DNA from: Neocallimastix lanati (nom. inval.)
Taxonomy: Eukaryota; Neocallimastigomycota; Neocallimastigomycetes; Neocallimastigales; Neocallimastigaceae
DNA: 64,000 nucleotides
NCBI GenBank assembly: GCA_016946835.1
Contig: JACVTC010000117.1
Coordinates: 226,001-290,000 of the forward strand
Reading direction: 5' to 3'
Under the pieces are notes generated by a model that saw only the letters and a list, made by a program, of their open reading frames with translations, did no database searches and was not told the origin of the DNA. Both the position numbers and the translations under genes were made by a program. Shown here piece after piece: positions 22,210 through 43,689 of the stretch (its first letter is position 1; every line of letters begins with the position of its first letter).

Positions 22210-23365
22210 ATTATTTTATTATATATATAAGAATTTAATTATTAATTATTATTAAATATATTTGTATTTATAGTGATTTAAGTGGAAACTTAAACATAAG
22301 AGGAAAAACTTTAACTAATGAAAGTTTAAAAGAATGTTACTATAGTGAAAAATATTATCTTTGTAAAGCTAAGGATATGGATTGTTTAGGGAAAGATATT
22401 CAATTTGAAAAGTGTTCTAATAGTAATAGTAGTAGATGTGGAAAAGATGATGGTAAATGTCCAAATGGACAATGCTGTAATAAAGATGGATATTGTGGAA
22501 CAGGTGAATCGTATTGTTCCTTGGAAAAAGGATGTCAAAATAATTATGGTTTATGTGATAATGAATGCAATGAAATAGAATACTATTTAAAAAAGAAAAA
22601 TATTTATACGGAATTTATGGAATGTTCTGCTGATAGTGAAGGAAAAGTTACACACTTGTATGTATATAGTATAATATATTAAAGAGATATTATTTATAAT
22701 CATAATATATATATTTAATATGAATTAATTAAAATTTATTGAAAAATTTTTTATCAATAATTATAATAATTTTTAAATTATAATCTAAAATAAATTATTA
22801 ACTATTAAAATATATTATATAAATTCATTGAATAATATATATATATATATATATATAATTTTCTGTAGAGATCTTAGTAGAATGAATTTACATGAAGAAG
22901 ATTTCAAAAAAGTAATTTCTTATGATACTATTAATTCATTGTAAGTTTTTATCTTTTATTATACAAATTATATATATAATTAAATAATAAAATAAAAATT
23001 ATATATATTATTTATTAAAATTTATTATTTTTTATCTTTTATTTATTATAATTATTTAATTACATAACATTTATTATTTAATATTTATAAATAAATTATT
23101 TTATATGAAACATTATTATTATTTATTTTCATTTTAAAATATTCTTAGAATTTATAACGAATGTTATCTAATTAACGATAATGATTTTGAACTACAAGAA
23201 ATTTCTCAAATGAAAAACTTAAAACATTTGTAAATAATACTAATAATATAATACTAATAATATAATATATAATTATTAATATTGTATATATATAAATATA
23301 AATTAAAAAAGTAAAATTAACTAATTTTATTTATAATATAAATATATATATATATATATATATAT

Positions 23366-23400
<35 letters not shown>

Positions 23401-24655
23401 TGAATAAAATTTAAATAGAGAGCTATGGAACTTTGTTTATCTTAAAAGTATTACTCAACATAATATTGATTTACTTTCAAATTTAACAAATTTAGAAGAT
23501 TTGTAAGTTTTATATTTCTATAAAATTATAAATATTCTTTATTATTTTAAAAGATAAATTAATATAATTAATTTTTACAATGTTTTATTAATTTAAATTT
23601 TGTTATTCTATTATCTTAAAATAATAATAATAATATAATAATATTTATAGAACTTTTGGGTTTTGTGAATTTGAAAGTAATGGAGTTAGCTTAAAACCAT
23701 TGGAAAATTTAAAAAAATTAAAAAATTTGTAATTCCTAAAAAGTTTTTAATTAATTAATTAATTAATTAATTAATTATTTATAATATAATATATGTTTCT
23801 TATTTTTATTAATATAATAAATATAAAATTTATTTATTATTTATTATACATATATAATAATAATATAATCTATATTAATTTTAATTTTAATATTAATGTT
23901 TGAAAAGAGCAATTAATTCAGGTGAAGAAAGAGAACCTATTGAATTTCCATCCAATATTCCATCCTTAAACAGTTTGTAAATATAATTTTTAAAATAAAT
24001 TATACTATATAATTCTTATTTTTGTAAACATTAAAATAAAATAATTCAACATTTGAATTTTTAAATAATTATTTTAATTATTAATTTACAAATAAATTAT
24101 AAATAAAATTTTATTTTATTTTATTTTTTTTTTTTTTTTTAAAAAAAAAAGAAAACTTCATATTGAGTTAACTCAAGAGCAATTCAATGACATTACTTCT
24201 TTAACAAATCTTAAAAAATTGTAATATTGAATATATTAAAAATATAATAAATAATTTTTAAAAATATTGAAGTAATTTATACATATTATTGTAATAATAT
24301 TAATTAAAATATAAAAATAAATAAATTTAAAAAATATATAAATTTTCTTTCCTTTATATAGATATCTTGGTACTAGAGATTATAATTCATTTCCATTAAA
24401 TCTTGATAAATTAAAAAATCTCAAGAATCTTGAAGTTTTGTAATTATTTTTATTTAATAATTATAAAGTTTATAAATCATTTTCTATAATTAAAAAACTA
24501 TTATTAACAATACATTATATAATTATTTTATTATTAAAATTTAATAATAACTATAAATAGGATATTAAATTCATCATTTAATTTATCAGAATTCCCGGAA
24601 TCAATATATTCTTTAACTCATTTAAAGAATTTGTAAATATTTTTATTTTATTTTT

Positions 24656-24694
<39 letters not shown>

Positions 24695-25330
24695 AAAGGT
24701 TAATATATATAAATATTTCAATACTTAAATGCTTAATATTAATATATTATTTTATGTTAAAATTATAGAACACTAACAAATAGTGAAATCACCAGTTTCC
24801 CAAAGAAATTAACCAAATTAACAGATCTTAGATATATGTAATTTCATAAACTTATAAATAGTTTTAAATATAAATAAATAATAAATGAAAAATATTATTA
24901 ATAATATATATTTATATATATATATAAATAGAGATTTCACTTTTAATAAATTTAAAGAAATTCCTGATTCTATTGGCTCATTAGAAAATCTTGATACATT
25001 GTATGTAAATATACTTTCAAAAAAAAAAAAAAAATTTTTTTTTTTTATTTCTTTAAACTTTATCATCTTTATTTAAATTGAAATTTATTAATTAATAAAT
25101 ATCAATGAACTATTTATTTATAATGTATTTAGAAATTTATATATGAATGATATATCTAAAGTTTCTGAAAAATTAAATAATTGTAAGAATCTTGAATATC
25201 TGTAAGTTGAATAATAATAAATAATATATTATATATTTATTTAATTTTGTATTATTATAAAAAATATATTAATATTTATATTTATACTTAATTATTTACT
25301 TATATATGTATATGATATTTACTTTTAAAT

Positions 25331-25369
<39 letters not shown>

Positions 25370-27080
25370 TTCATTAAATATAAATAATAAATAAATTCAT
25401 TAAAATAATAATAATAATAATAATATTAATAATATTAATAATATTAATAATATTAATAATATTAATAATATTAATAATAATAACAACAACAATAATAATT
25501 ATAAAAATAAAATCAAATAGAAATTTAAATGGTAATTCAAAAATTAAAGGTAATCTTCCTAATCTTGAAAACCTTGAAAAACTTAGGAAGTTGTAAGTGT
25601 AAAAATAAGTATAATATATATATATATATATATATATAAATGAAATTTTAAATTTATATTTAAATTTAAATATTTAAATATCTATTAATAAATATATTGT
25701 AATAATATTAATAAATCATATGATTGTGTTATTCATAATATAATATCTTTTAATTTAGGGAAATTTATAAAATTGGTCTTACTAAATTCCCAAAATGGAT
25801 AGGAAATCTTAAGAATCTTGAATATCTGTATATATTAAAATGATCAATATAATTTTTATATTTATAAAAAATATTAAATAGAAATTAATATTTTTTATTA
25901 TCTATAATTATTTTAATTTATTTAAATATTTTAAAAATAAAAGTGATTTAAATTCTAATAATATCGATGATGAAATTCCAGAATCATACAGCTTATTATT
26001 AAATCTTAAATATTTGTAAGAGTTTATTTAAATACTTATTTATAACTAATTATATAAATTAATAAAATATATATATTATTTATAATACTTTATTTTTTAT
26101 TATTTGTTTATAACTTTATATATTTATAATGCTTAATTATATCATTTGTTTATTTATATTTAAATATTTATAATATTTTTTTTTTAACATTTTATTTATT
26201 CATGATTAGCTCATTAAATGATAATAAAAATGTTTCTGGAAAATATTTAACTAATCCGTCATTGGAAGAATGTTCATATGATGATATTGAAAATAATAAA
26301 TTATGTAAAGAATCAGATATTAAAATTCCATGTCTTGAGAATGCTTATGAGAGTGATTATGACAAAATAAAAATCTGTGAATCTAATACCAAAAAAACTT
26401 CTAATTCTAAAACAACAATTAAAGGAAAAAGTACCACTACTATCACTATTACTACTACTACTACTACTACTTCTCCATCTATTTCTACTACTACTACTAC
26501 TAAGAAAGAAAATAATAGTAAAACTGCCACTACTTCTACTACTACTAATACTACTACTAATAAGAAAAAAATTAATAGTAAAACTACCACCACTTCTACT
26601 ACTATAAAGACAACAACAAAAACAAAAACAACAAATATACCTGTTGCCACTAACAAAGAAGGAAAGTGTGGTAAAAATTATGGTAAATGTCCATCTGGTG
26701 AATGTTGTAGTAAATATGGTTATTGTGGTACTTCTTCTAAATATTGTGATATTTCAAAAGGTTGTCAATCTGAATTTGGTAAATGTACAAAGGATGAAGA
26801 TAAAGGAAAATGTGGTAAAGGATATGGTAAATGTCCATCTGGTGAATGTTGTAGTAAATATGGTTATTGTGGTACTTCTTCTAAATATTGTGATATTTCA
26901 AAAGGTTGTCAATCTGAATTTGGTAAATGTACAAAGGATGAAGATAAAGGAAAATGTGGTAAAGGATATGGTAAATGTCCATCTGGTGAATGTTGTAGTA
27001 AATATGGTTATTGTGGTACTTCTTCTGCTTATTGTTCCAGTTCTAAAGGTTGTCAATCTGAATTTGGAAAATGTAAATGA
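17957..27080 (+). CDS. Secreted LRR protein with internal and C-terminal CBM18 domains, copy A (35 exons)
   Basis: By following GT-AG borders I assemble 35 exons giving 1287 residues. Exon 1 is 17957-18150, exon 2 18252-18311, exon 3 18442-18543, exon 4 18651-18758, exon 5 18879-18950, exon 6 19089-19157, exon 20 22274-22657, exon 34 25944-26015 and exon 35 26210-27080. Every internal exon is a multiple of three and every intron is phase 2, mostly within a Leu codon (TT|gtaa...ag|A). Most exons of 66-108 bases encode one LRR, for example NLRDNDIENLPEEVSKLDNL (exon 18) or the plant-like YADIPESYNNLSKLTE (exon 19). Residues 1-20 are a signal peptide. One CBM18 lies at residues 584-623 (22437-22556). 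The tail has a Thr/Lys-rich linker (about 1058-1145) and three CBM18 domains (about 1151-1190, 1199-1238, 1247-1286). A role in binding chitin or recognising surfaces is inferred from domains only. Confidence 0.88.
26664..27077 (+). repeat. Three tandem 144-bp CBM18 units, copy A
   Basis: The three C-terminal chitin-binding modules are encoded by direct repeats of 144 bases. Units 1 and 2 are almost identical in DNA, including the TKDEDKGK linker. Unit 3 differs at its end (AYCSSSKG instead of KYCDISKG). Near identity suggests recent unit duplication. Confidence 0.9.
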
Positions 27081-27626
27081 AAAAGAAAAAACAACTTCAA
27101 CAGTACAATATATTAATATAACCCTTTTAAAAAGAAAAAAATTGCAAAAAATAAAATAGTAGAAGTATAAGTAAAAATAAATATGAAAATAAAATTAAAT
27201 TACAATATAATAAATAATTAAAATAATAATAATAATGATAATAGTGTAATGATAATAATAAAAGTAAATGAAAATATTAAAATATTTTATCATTATATAT
27301 TTATTAATAAATTATATTTATAATATATATTTATAATTTTTTTTTTTATTTTATTAATTATTTATTTAATATTCAATTATTTTATAATTATTAAACTAAA
27401 ATTAATTCTTAATCTAAAATATATATATATATATAAAATATCTATTATTATTTTTATATAATTTTATGTTATTTAGATTTAAAATTTTTTATTCATATAT
27501 TAAATCTATTATTATTTTTTATTTTTATATGAAAGGCATATTAAAAGATATATAAAGATATATTAATATTATTTATAGGAAATAATAAAATAAAAATATA
27601 TAAATAAATAAATAAATATAAAAATA

Positions 27627-27672
<46 letters not shown>

Positions 27673-28506
27673 TTTTAAATTATTTAAAAAAATTTTTTTG
27701 AAAAAAATTTTCAATGTGAATTATTATTATTTTTTACACAAGACAGGATCTGTATCATAACTTTTTAATATAATTAGAGTTTAGTTTTATTCATATAATT
27801 TTCAGTAAGTAATGAATTAGAAAAATATAAAATTTAAAAAATAAAATATATCAAAGGTAAATATATAACATTTTCCTTTTTTTTTTTTTTTTTTTTTTTA
27901 ATAAAAACATGTTGCATTTGTTTAAAATAATCATTTTATATAAATGAATAATAAATATTTATATTTTTTTTATATAATAATAATAATAAAAATAAAGAAT
28001 TTTTATAATTTCGAAGTTTATTTTCATATTAAATGCTATATTATTACCTTAATTATCTTTAGTTTTAATTATTTTGAATAAAAACATCATGGAAAAATAA
28101 TAATAAAAAAAAATAAAAATAATAAAATAATAATAATGACAAATAATAATAATTGATAAAAAATTAATAATATATTATTTATTAAGATTTTAATTATAAT
28201 AATAGTTTGAAAATAATTTTTATTTATTTATTCTGTAATTAACTTCATTAAAGAAAGAATAATTTTTATAAATAATTTCACTAAATTATTAAATGTGTAA
28301 AAAAGTTAGATTTCAAATAATATATAAGGAATAATATTCACTATTTAATTTATTAATAAAATTTCATTATAATTTTATATAACTTTAAAAAATATAAATT
28401 CTAATACATTAATTATTTACTTTTTTCAATACTTTAATAATTTTAAATAATTCTTTATTAACAATAATAATGAATAAAATAAATTAAAAGAAAAAAAGCT
28501 TTTTCA

Positions 28507-28538
<32 letters not shown>

Positions 28539-28991
28539 TTGGTTAAATATAGGAATAATTAATTATTGATAATGAAAGTTCTGTAAAGAATTTTTATATA
28601 TTAATTTTTTTTTAACATGATCCATGGATTAAGTTCATTTTTTTTATTTTTAAATTAAATTAATTTAATTAATCTTAAATAGTTTTTATTTAAAAAATTT
28701 ATTATTTTCAACTTTATATATTATTTTTCGTTGTATATAACATATTTTTTAAATTATACTAATTATTTTGTTAGGTTCATTCATTTTATTTTTATTCATA
28801 TTTTTATTATTTTATTATTGGTCAGCAATATTTAGAGTGATAAAAATTTAAATATAAATAAAATAGAGACTATTAATTTTCATAATTAAATTAATTACTT
28901 AATAAATATTATAATGTTTAAAAGAAAAAAAAAAAAAATATATATATATATATTTTTCATATTTATTTTATTATTAAATACTATTTATTAT

Positions 28992-29032
<41 letters not shown>

Positions 29033-29178
29033 TATTTAATACTCTTAATGAGATAAACCTGTAACAAAATTAAATAAAATTATTCCATTGATTAAAGGAA
29101 AGTTCATTTGTATTTACGGGTGTAAAAGAAGTTTGCTTTCAAAAGAAAGAAGAAAAGAAGAAATAAAATTCTTTTATT

Positions 29179-29224
<46 letters not shown>

Positions 29225-29594
29225 CGTATAATATTAAGGTTTATAAGGCAATACTAATTTAAATTAAAATTTAATATATTTCTTTATGTTTTAGACTAAG
29301 AAAAAAAATTATATATTTAAAAATACATATATATTAGAATGCATTAATATAAATGGAATAGGTTTATATAAATTATAAATCTAACTTAAAACAGTAATAA
29401 TAATAATAATAGTAATATAAATATTAATTAAATATTTATATGTAAATATTATCTTTTTATCTTTCTTTTTATTTTTTTTTTTATATTTATTTTTTTTTAT
29501 TTTAGTGTTTTATTTTAATTTTTCTATTTTAATTTCATTTTTTCTATTTATTTTTACACATTGATACACTTAATTATTTGATTTCAGTTTTATA
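27081..29594. other. Spacer between the two LRR genes
   Basis: No gene is recognised. It includes the 3' flank of gene A, the A tract at about 27628-27667 that marks the start of unit B, sequence matching the 5' flank of gene A, and a B-specific block at about 28690-29440 with A and T tracts of 35-45 bases. This block holds a 10-bp inverted repeat, AGAAATAAAA (29159-29168) against 29172-29181. Confidence 0.65.
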
Positions 29595-38937
<9,343 letters not shown>

Positions 38938-38980
<43 letters not shown>

Positions 38981-39122
38981 AACTACCACAGTACAGTATA
39001 GTAACATAAACCCTTTAAAGAAGAAAACAATTATTGAAAATAAAATAATAGGAGTATAAATAAAAATAAATATGAAAATAAAATAAAATTACAATATTAT
39101 AAATAATTAAAATAATAATAAT

Positions 39123-39175
<53 letters not shown>

Positions 39176-39390
39176 GTAAAAAGTAAATGAAAATATTAAA
39201 ATATATACAAAAAATCTTTCAAATTTTTTATATTTTCTATCGATTTATTATTATTATTATTTTATATTATTTATTAAATATTTTATATTTATTTAAGCTT
39301 AATTATATTTTATTAATGATTTATTATTTTTTATAACATAAAAATTATATTTATATTTTACATATTTTTTTATTATTCATTTCATAATCT

Positions 39391-39421
<31 letters not shown>

Positions 39422-39869
39422 GATTATTATAATTACTAATGAAAATATGATAGTGAAGCTTTTTTTTATTATTATTTTTATATAATTTTATATTATTTCA
39501 ATATAAAATTTTTTATTCATATAATAAATCTATTAATATTTTTTTTTTTTATTTATATATAAAATGTATTATAAAAGATATATAAAAAAATGTATTAATA
39601 TTATTTATAAAAAATGATAAAATAAAAAATTCAAAAAAAAAAAAAAAAAAAAAAAAAAATAACCTTTTATTTACTTTTACATTTTAAATTAAATGGGGAG
39701 TGTGCATTTCGAAAATTTTTATTACATAAATTTGTATTTTGTTGTATGGCTTAAATATTTTTAATTTTAAGCCACTTAATTTTATTAAAATTTTAATGAA
39801 TAATAATTAATTAATTATAATAAAATCCACAATTACTATTTTTTATAATATATGTTTCAATAACAAAAT
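38938..39869. other. AT-rich spacer downstream of LRR gene B
   Basis: No gene is seen. A 40-base A tract follows the stop codon directly, then AAT triplets (39113-39172). Its first part resembles the 3' flank of gene A (ACAGTACA followed by an ACCCTTTAAA-type block). Confidence 0.6.
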
Positions 39870-41430
39870 AATTAAAAAAAAAAAAAAAAAAAAAAAAATA
39901 TTATTAAATGTTCCTCTTTTTCTGATTTACAAAATTTCATAATTTCGTTTAATAAATTTGACAATCCATCTCTACCATACCAAACGACGATATCATTATT
40001 ACAAATGGAACAATCATCCTATTACGACAATGTAAAAGTTTATAAAATTAAAAATACTAAAAATACAATAGATCTACGATTTTAATGGAAGATACTTTTT
40101 TATGCCCGAGAATCATTTAATTAAAAAAAAAAAAAAAAAAAAAATTAACCGTAAATTTACCATTTTCGGAATATAAAAAAGAAGTGTGCCTAACACTATC
40201 ATCAACATAAAAAAAAAAAAAATTTATTCAACAAAAGAAAAAAATATTAAAGATGTTCCAAATAATAAAAAAAAAAAAAAAAACAATAATAGAAATAATA
40301 ATATAAATAGTAATCATAAAAAATAATACAGAAATAACTGATAATAAATTTTATTATTATTATTAATCGTAAACAAGTTGAAATAATTAATGATGTACCA
40401 ACTAAAACACGTATTGTTACTTTACTTATCATTTAGTCAGAGAGAAAAAAAAAAAAAAATCCCATTCATTGTAGAAATTAATTTAGACAACAATTTCATT
40501 CGTTAAAGCTCAGAAAGATAAATATACTTCTAATAGCATAAATACTTTTTAATAGTATACTAATTTGTCTTCCTACCAAAAAAAAAGTAAATCTTGAAAT
40601 ATTTCCACCTTTTTCAACTGTTTTAATACGTAAAAATATCACAATATCATTAAGCAAAATATTCTTTGTAAATACAAAGGTAATCTATTTGATAGATAGA
40701 GGAACAGGAAATAGTGGTGAATCCTTTACAAGTGGAAAAATTTCCGTAAAAAATTGTTTGTGTCGAACCTGACCATGAAAAAAATTAAAATTTTTTGAAG
40801 GAAGGAACGTATTTCTAAATCTGAAATTTCGTAATCATATCTCAATAACTTCAAAATACCATCTAGAATGTAGAATTAAAAGATATTTTATGATGTTGCT
40901 ACTTGCTTTTTTTTGCTTTAAATAATTTCACCTACACTAGTATTTTCTAGGATGCTCAGTAATCTATCTAAAAATATAAAATGGAATTTTTTTTGTTTAA
41001 TATTTTTTTGATTACAATTTATTTACTAGCAATATCGATTCATCTTCCATCACTTATAATCAATGTGTAGTACAACAAGAAATTAACCAATTTAATGATG
41101 ATAATAAATAAGACTTCTTAACATTTATTTATTAAGTTCACTTAGAAGATATGCTCATTCAGAATGTGATAATATTATATATATTAAAATATTACAAATT
41201 CTTATGTCATTAATCAATACGAATGTGCTATTAATAGTACAACGAGTTAAAGAAATATTTGTAAAATATGGCTTTAAACTTTTAAATGAATATTATGTTG
41301 ATTTTTTTTTTTTTCCGTTTTCTTGATAAGTTACAAATTTCATATACTTCCAATATCAAAGTTATTGAATTTTCAAATATAAATAAAAAATTAAGTTTAA
41401 AATTTTATTTTATTTTTTATTTTATTTTAT
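39870..41430 (+). pseudogene. Decayed coding region, multi-frame, unidentified (weak Hsp70-like hints)
   Basis: The region is GC-richer than its flanks and has scattered protein-like pieces on the plus strand. One frame is open for about 60 codons up to the TAA at 40083 (FSDLQNFIISFNKFDNPSLP and then SSYYDNVKVYKIKN). Others read NRKQVEIINDVPTKTRIVTL (near 40370-40430), STVLIRKNITISLSKIFF (near 40610-40670), YLIDRGTGNSGESFTSGKIS (near 40687-40750) and SSSITYNQCVVQQEINQFND (near 41045-41100). The second and third faintly recall Hsp70 segments (a VEII strand, and a LIPRNTTIPT-like loop), but spacing is too short for an intact Hsp70. A gene relic is likely; the identity is a guess. Confidence 0.35.
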
Positions 41431-42020
41431 TTTTTTTTTTAATAAGAAAAAAGTAATTTTAGATCCTATTTTAATTAATTAAATAAAAAAAAAAAAAAGT
41501 AATATTAATATATTTATATAAATAAAATATATATATATATTTTTTTTAAATTTATATCTTTTTTTTTAAAAAATTTAAAAAATTTAACAAATTAAATTAT
41601 AAAAAATTCTAAACATCATATAATATATTTTAATGTATTATATTTTATATATTATAGACAAATAGACTTTCAGTTATACTAATTAGTTTATGTTTATATT
41701 TTATATCAAATTTATTTATTTAGTATTTATTTAATTTTTATTTTATTTTAATTATTTTCCTTTTTTTTATAAAGAGTCTAAATGCAAATATTTATTTTTT
41801 TTTTTTTACATTATTTTTATATCTTTACATTATTTTAATACATTAGTATTGATATGGTGGAAAACCTCTTCACAGTTAGCAATCATTATAAATAATACTA
41901 CTTTTTTAAAAAAATATTTTTTTTTTTTTCGATTTATACTACTTATATCTATAAATATATATAACAGAGATATAGATATACGCAAAAGATATACACATAA
42001 ATTGTATAATTATAATTATT

Positions 42021-42056
<36 letters not shown>

Positions 42057-42544
42057 AATTATACATAAATATTAATTTGATTTTTATTTTTAAAATTTTA
42101 AAATTTTTTTTTTTTTAGAAAATTGTATTATTTTATATTTATTTTTTAGCTTATTTTTAAATATTAAAAAAAAATTAAATAAGAACATGGAATATAATAA
42201 AATAAAATAAAATAAAATAAAAATAAAAACAAAAAAAAAAAAAAAAAAGAAAGCGTAGTCACGCGGACTACATCTTCAATAGTAGGTTAGTAAAAAATCA
42301 TAAAATTTATTTATAAATATTAAAGTTTATAAATGAAAATAGGACAAATTAAAATGGTATACATAAAAAACATTTTTAAAAAATTTAAATTATTATATTA
42401 AATATTAAATATCAAGCAATTGTGTACCTTATAAATATAAATATAAAATATATATATTTTTTAAAAAATACTTCATTAAAAAAGTAATAAATTTAAACTG
42501 AAATTATAAACTTTCTATTAAAATTAAAAAATTTTAAAATAAAA
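41431..42544. other. AT-rich spacer upstream of the CPBP gene
   Basis: No gene is recognised. It contains A/T tracts, AAAAT repeats (about 42191-42230) and one GC-rich hairpin at 42255-42271. A short frame near 41849 (IWWKTSSQLAIIINN) is not convincing. Confidence 0.55.
42255..42271. repeat. Small GC-rich hairpin
   Basis: GTAGTC (42255-42260) and GACTAC (42266-42271) flank ACGCG. This is an isolated GC-rich word in otherwise A/T DNA, about 275 bases before the CPBP gene. It does not fold as a tRNA from what I can see. The function is unknown. Confidence 0.45.
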
Positions 42545-43174
42545 ATGAATCAAAATAATAATTTTGAATTAATTGAAGTTCCAAATAGTAATATAGATGA
42601 TAATGTTACATCAAATAATTCTAATAATAATAATAATAATAATAATTCCAATAAAAATAATTCCAATAAAAATAATTCCAATAAAAATATAAATTTTATT
42701 AAACAATTTAAATATAAAAACGTCTACATAACTGGTTTTTTATGTGGTATTATAGCTTTATTTCTAAATACTATTGTTGTTTATATTTTTTCTTATTTGT
42801 TTAATAATTCTGATGACGACGGTGAAACAATAAAAATGTCACTCAAAAAATCTCCAATCACAATAATTACAGGCTTGTGTATTGTTGGTCCAGTTATTGA
42901 AGAGCTAATTTTTAGAAGATTTATTTTTTATTTCCTTAGTAAATGGAATTTAATAGCAGGGTATTTAATATCTAGTTTTTTGTTTTCCAATTATCATTTT
43001 GGATTTTTTAATTTTTCAGCTATTATTAATAATTTGAATAGATTTATCATATATTTTATTATAGGAATTTTGTTTGCATATGCTTATGATCGTGATAGAT
43101 GTATTTTATCGTCAATGATTGCTCATATTACACACAATAGTATAATATTATTATTAGTAGTTGTGCTCTATTAA
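42545..43174 (+). CDS. CPBP-family (CAAX protease/Abi type) intramembrane metalloprotease
   Basis: A 209-residue single-exon gene. Residues 1-50 are Asn-rich low complexity with an SNKN repeat, probably cytoplasmic. The rest is hydrophobic with about four to six helices. The family motifs are all present: EExxxR as E119, E120, R124 (VIEELIFRRF); FxxxH as F147 and H151 (FSNYHFG); and HxxxN as H194 and N198 (AHITHNS). In the family these residues form the metal-dependent active site within the membrane; eukaryotic members (Rce1) trim prenylated CAAX proteins, and bacterial members process peptides or have unknown substrates. The short length and the HxxxN motif look more like bacterial members than Rce1, so bacterial origin is possible but would need a phylogeny. 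The start is the only ATG before the Asn-rich segment, in an aaaaATG context. The neighbours give no functional hint. Confidence 0.85.
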   Translation: MNQNNNFELIEVPNSNIDDNVTSNNSNNNNNNNNSNKNNSNKNNSNKNINFIKQFKYKNVYITGFLCGIIALFLNTIVVYIFSYLFNNSDDDGETIKMSLKKSPITIITGLCIVGPVIEELIFRRFIFYFLSKWNLIAGYLISSFLFSNYHFGFFNFSAIINNLNRFIIYFIIGILFAYAYDRDRCILSSMIAHITHNSIILLLVVVLY

Positions 43175-43689
43175 AATAAAATATATATTAAATTTCAAAA
43201 TAAAATAAACTAAAAAAAAAAAAATAAATAAATAAATAAATAAATAACAAATCAAAAAGATTACATTAAGAAAATAAAGTTTAATTAAAAAAAAAAAAGT
43301 CAATATTTAAATTAATAATTAAGTGAAATCACATTGTTATAATATTGATGATTTTTTAAAAAAGTCAAATTTAATTAATTAAAAATTTTAATATATAAAA
43401 AGATACTTACGAATTATATTTTTTTTTAAAACATATCATTATATAATTTCTTTTAAATATTTAATATGAAAAATTTTATAAGCTTCAATTTAAATTTAAA
43501 TTTATTTACAACCAATTCAATAAAATATTTTATATTGTATTTTAAATAATATTTGTTACTTTACGATTTAATAAAATTCAATATATATTAGATTTAAAAT
43601 TATTACATATCATTCACATTACTAAAATATCTACAGGAAATAAACTACAAACAATAAATGTCAAATTATTTATATCGAATAGAAGTTAT
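43175..43689. other. AT-rich spacer
   Basis: No gene is seen; short A tracts and AAAT repeats (about 43224-43247) follow the CPBP stop codon. Confidence 0.55.

Larger units (their letters stand above)
16290..27640 (+). repeat. Tandem duplication unit A (LRR-CBM18 gene with flanks)
   Basis: The whole gene plus about 1.6 kb of upstream DNA is repeated at about 27660-39640. Shared upstream landmarks include ACAAGAC followed by GTATCATAACTTTTTAATAT (near 16375-16402 and 27740-27770) and a shared ATGATCCATGGATTAAGTTC-type block near 17670 and 28615. Both units begin and end next to long A tracts, so exact edges cannot be fixed by eye. Confidence 0.8.

Noticed and set aside
22377-22682. Stand-alone 101-residue chitin-binding protein (and its twin at 34064-34369)
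   Set aside because: The frame is open upstream of the ATG to an acceptor and ends at a donor GTATGT; it is exon 20 of the LRR genes running into the intron.
26202-27080. Independent gene starting at the ATG at 26202
   Set aside because: This ATG lies before the acceptor of exon 35 (26208-26209); the LRR exons upstream join in frame.
41849-42118. 89-codon frame starting IWWKTSSQ
   Set aside because: Only the first 20 codons look protein-like; the rest is A/T tract and repeat.
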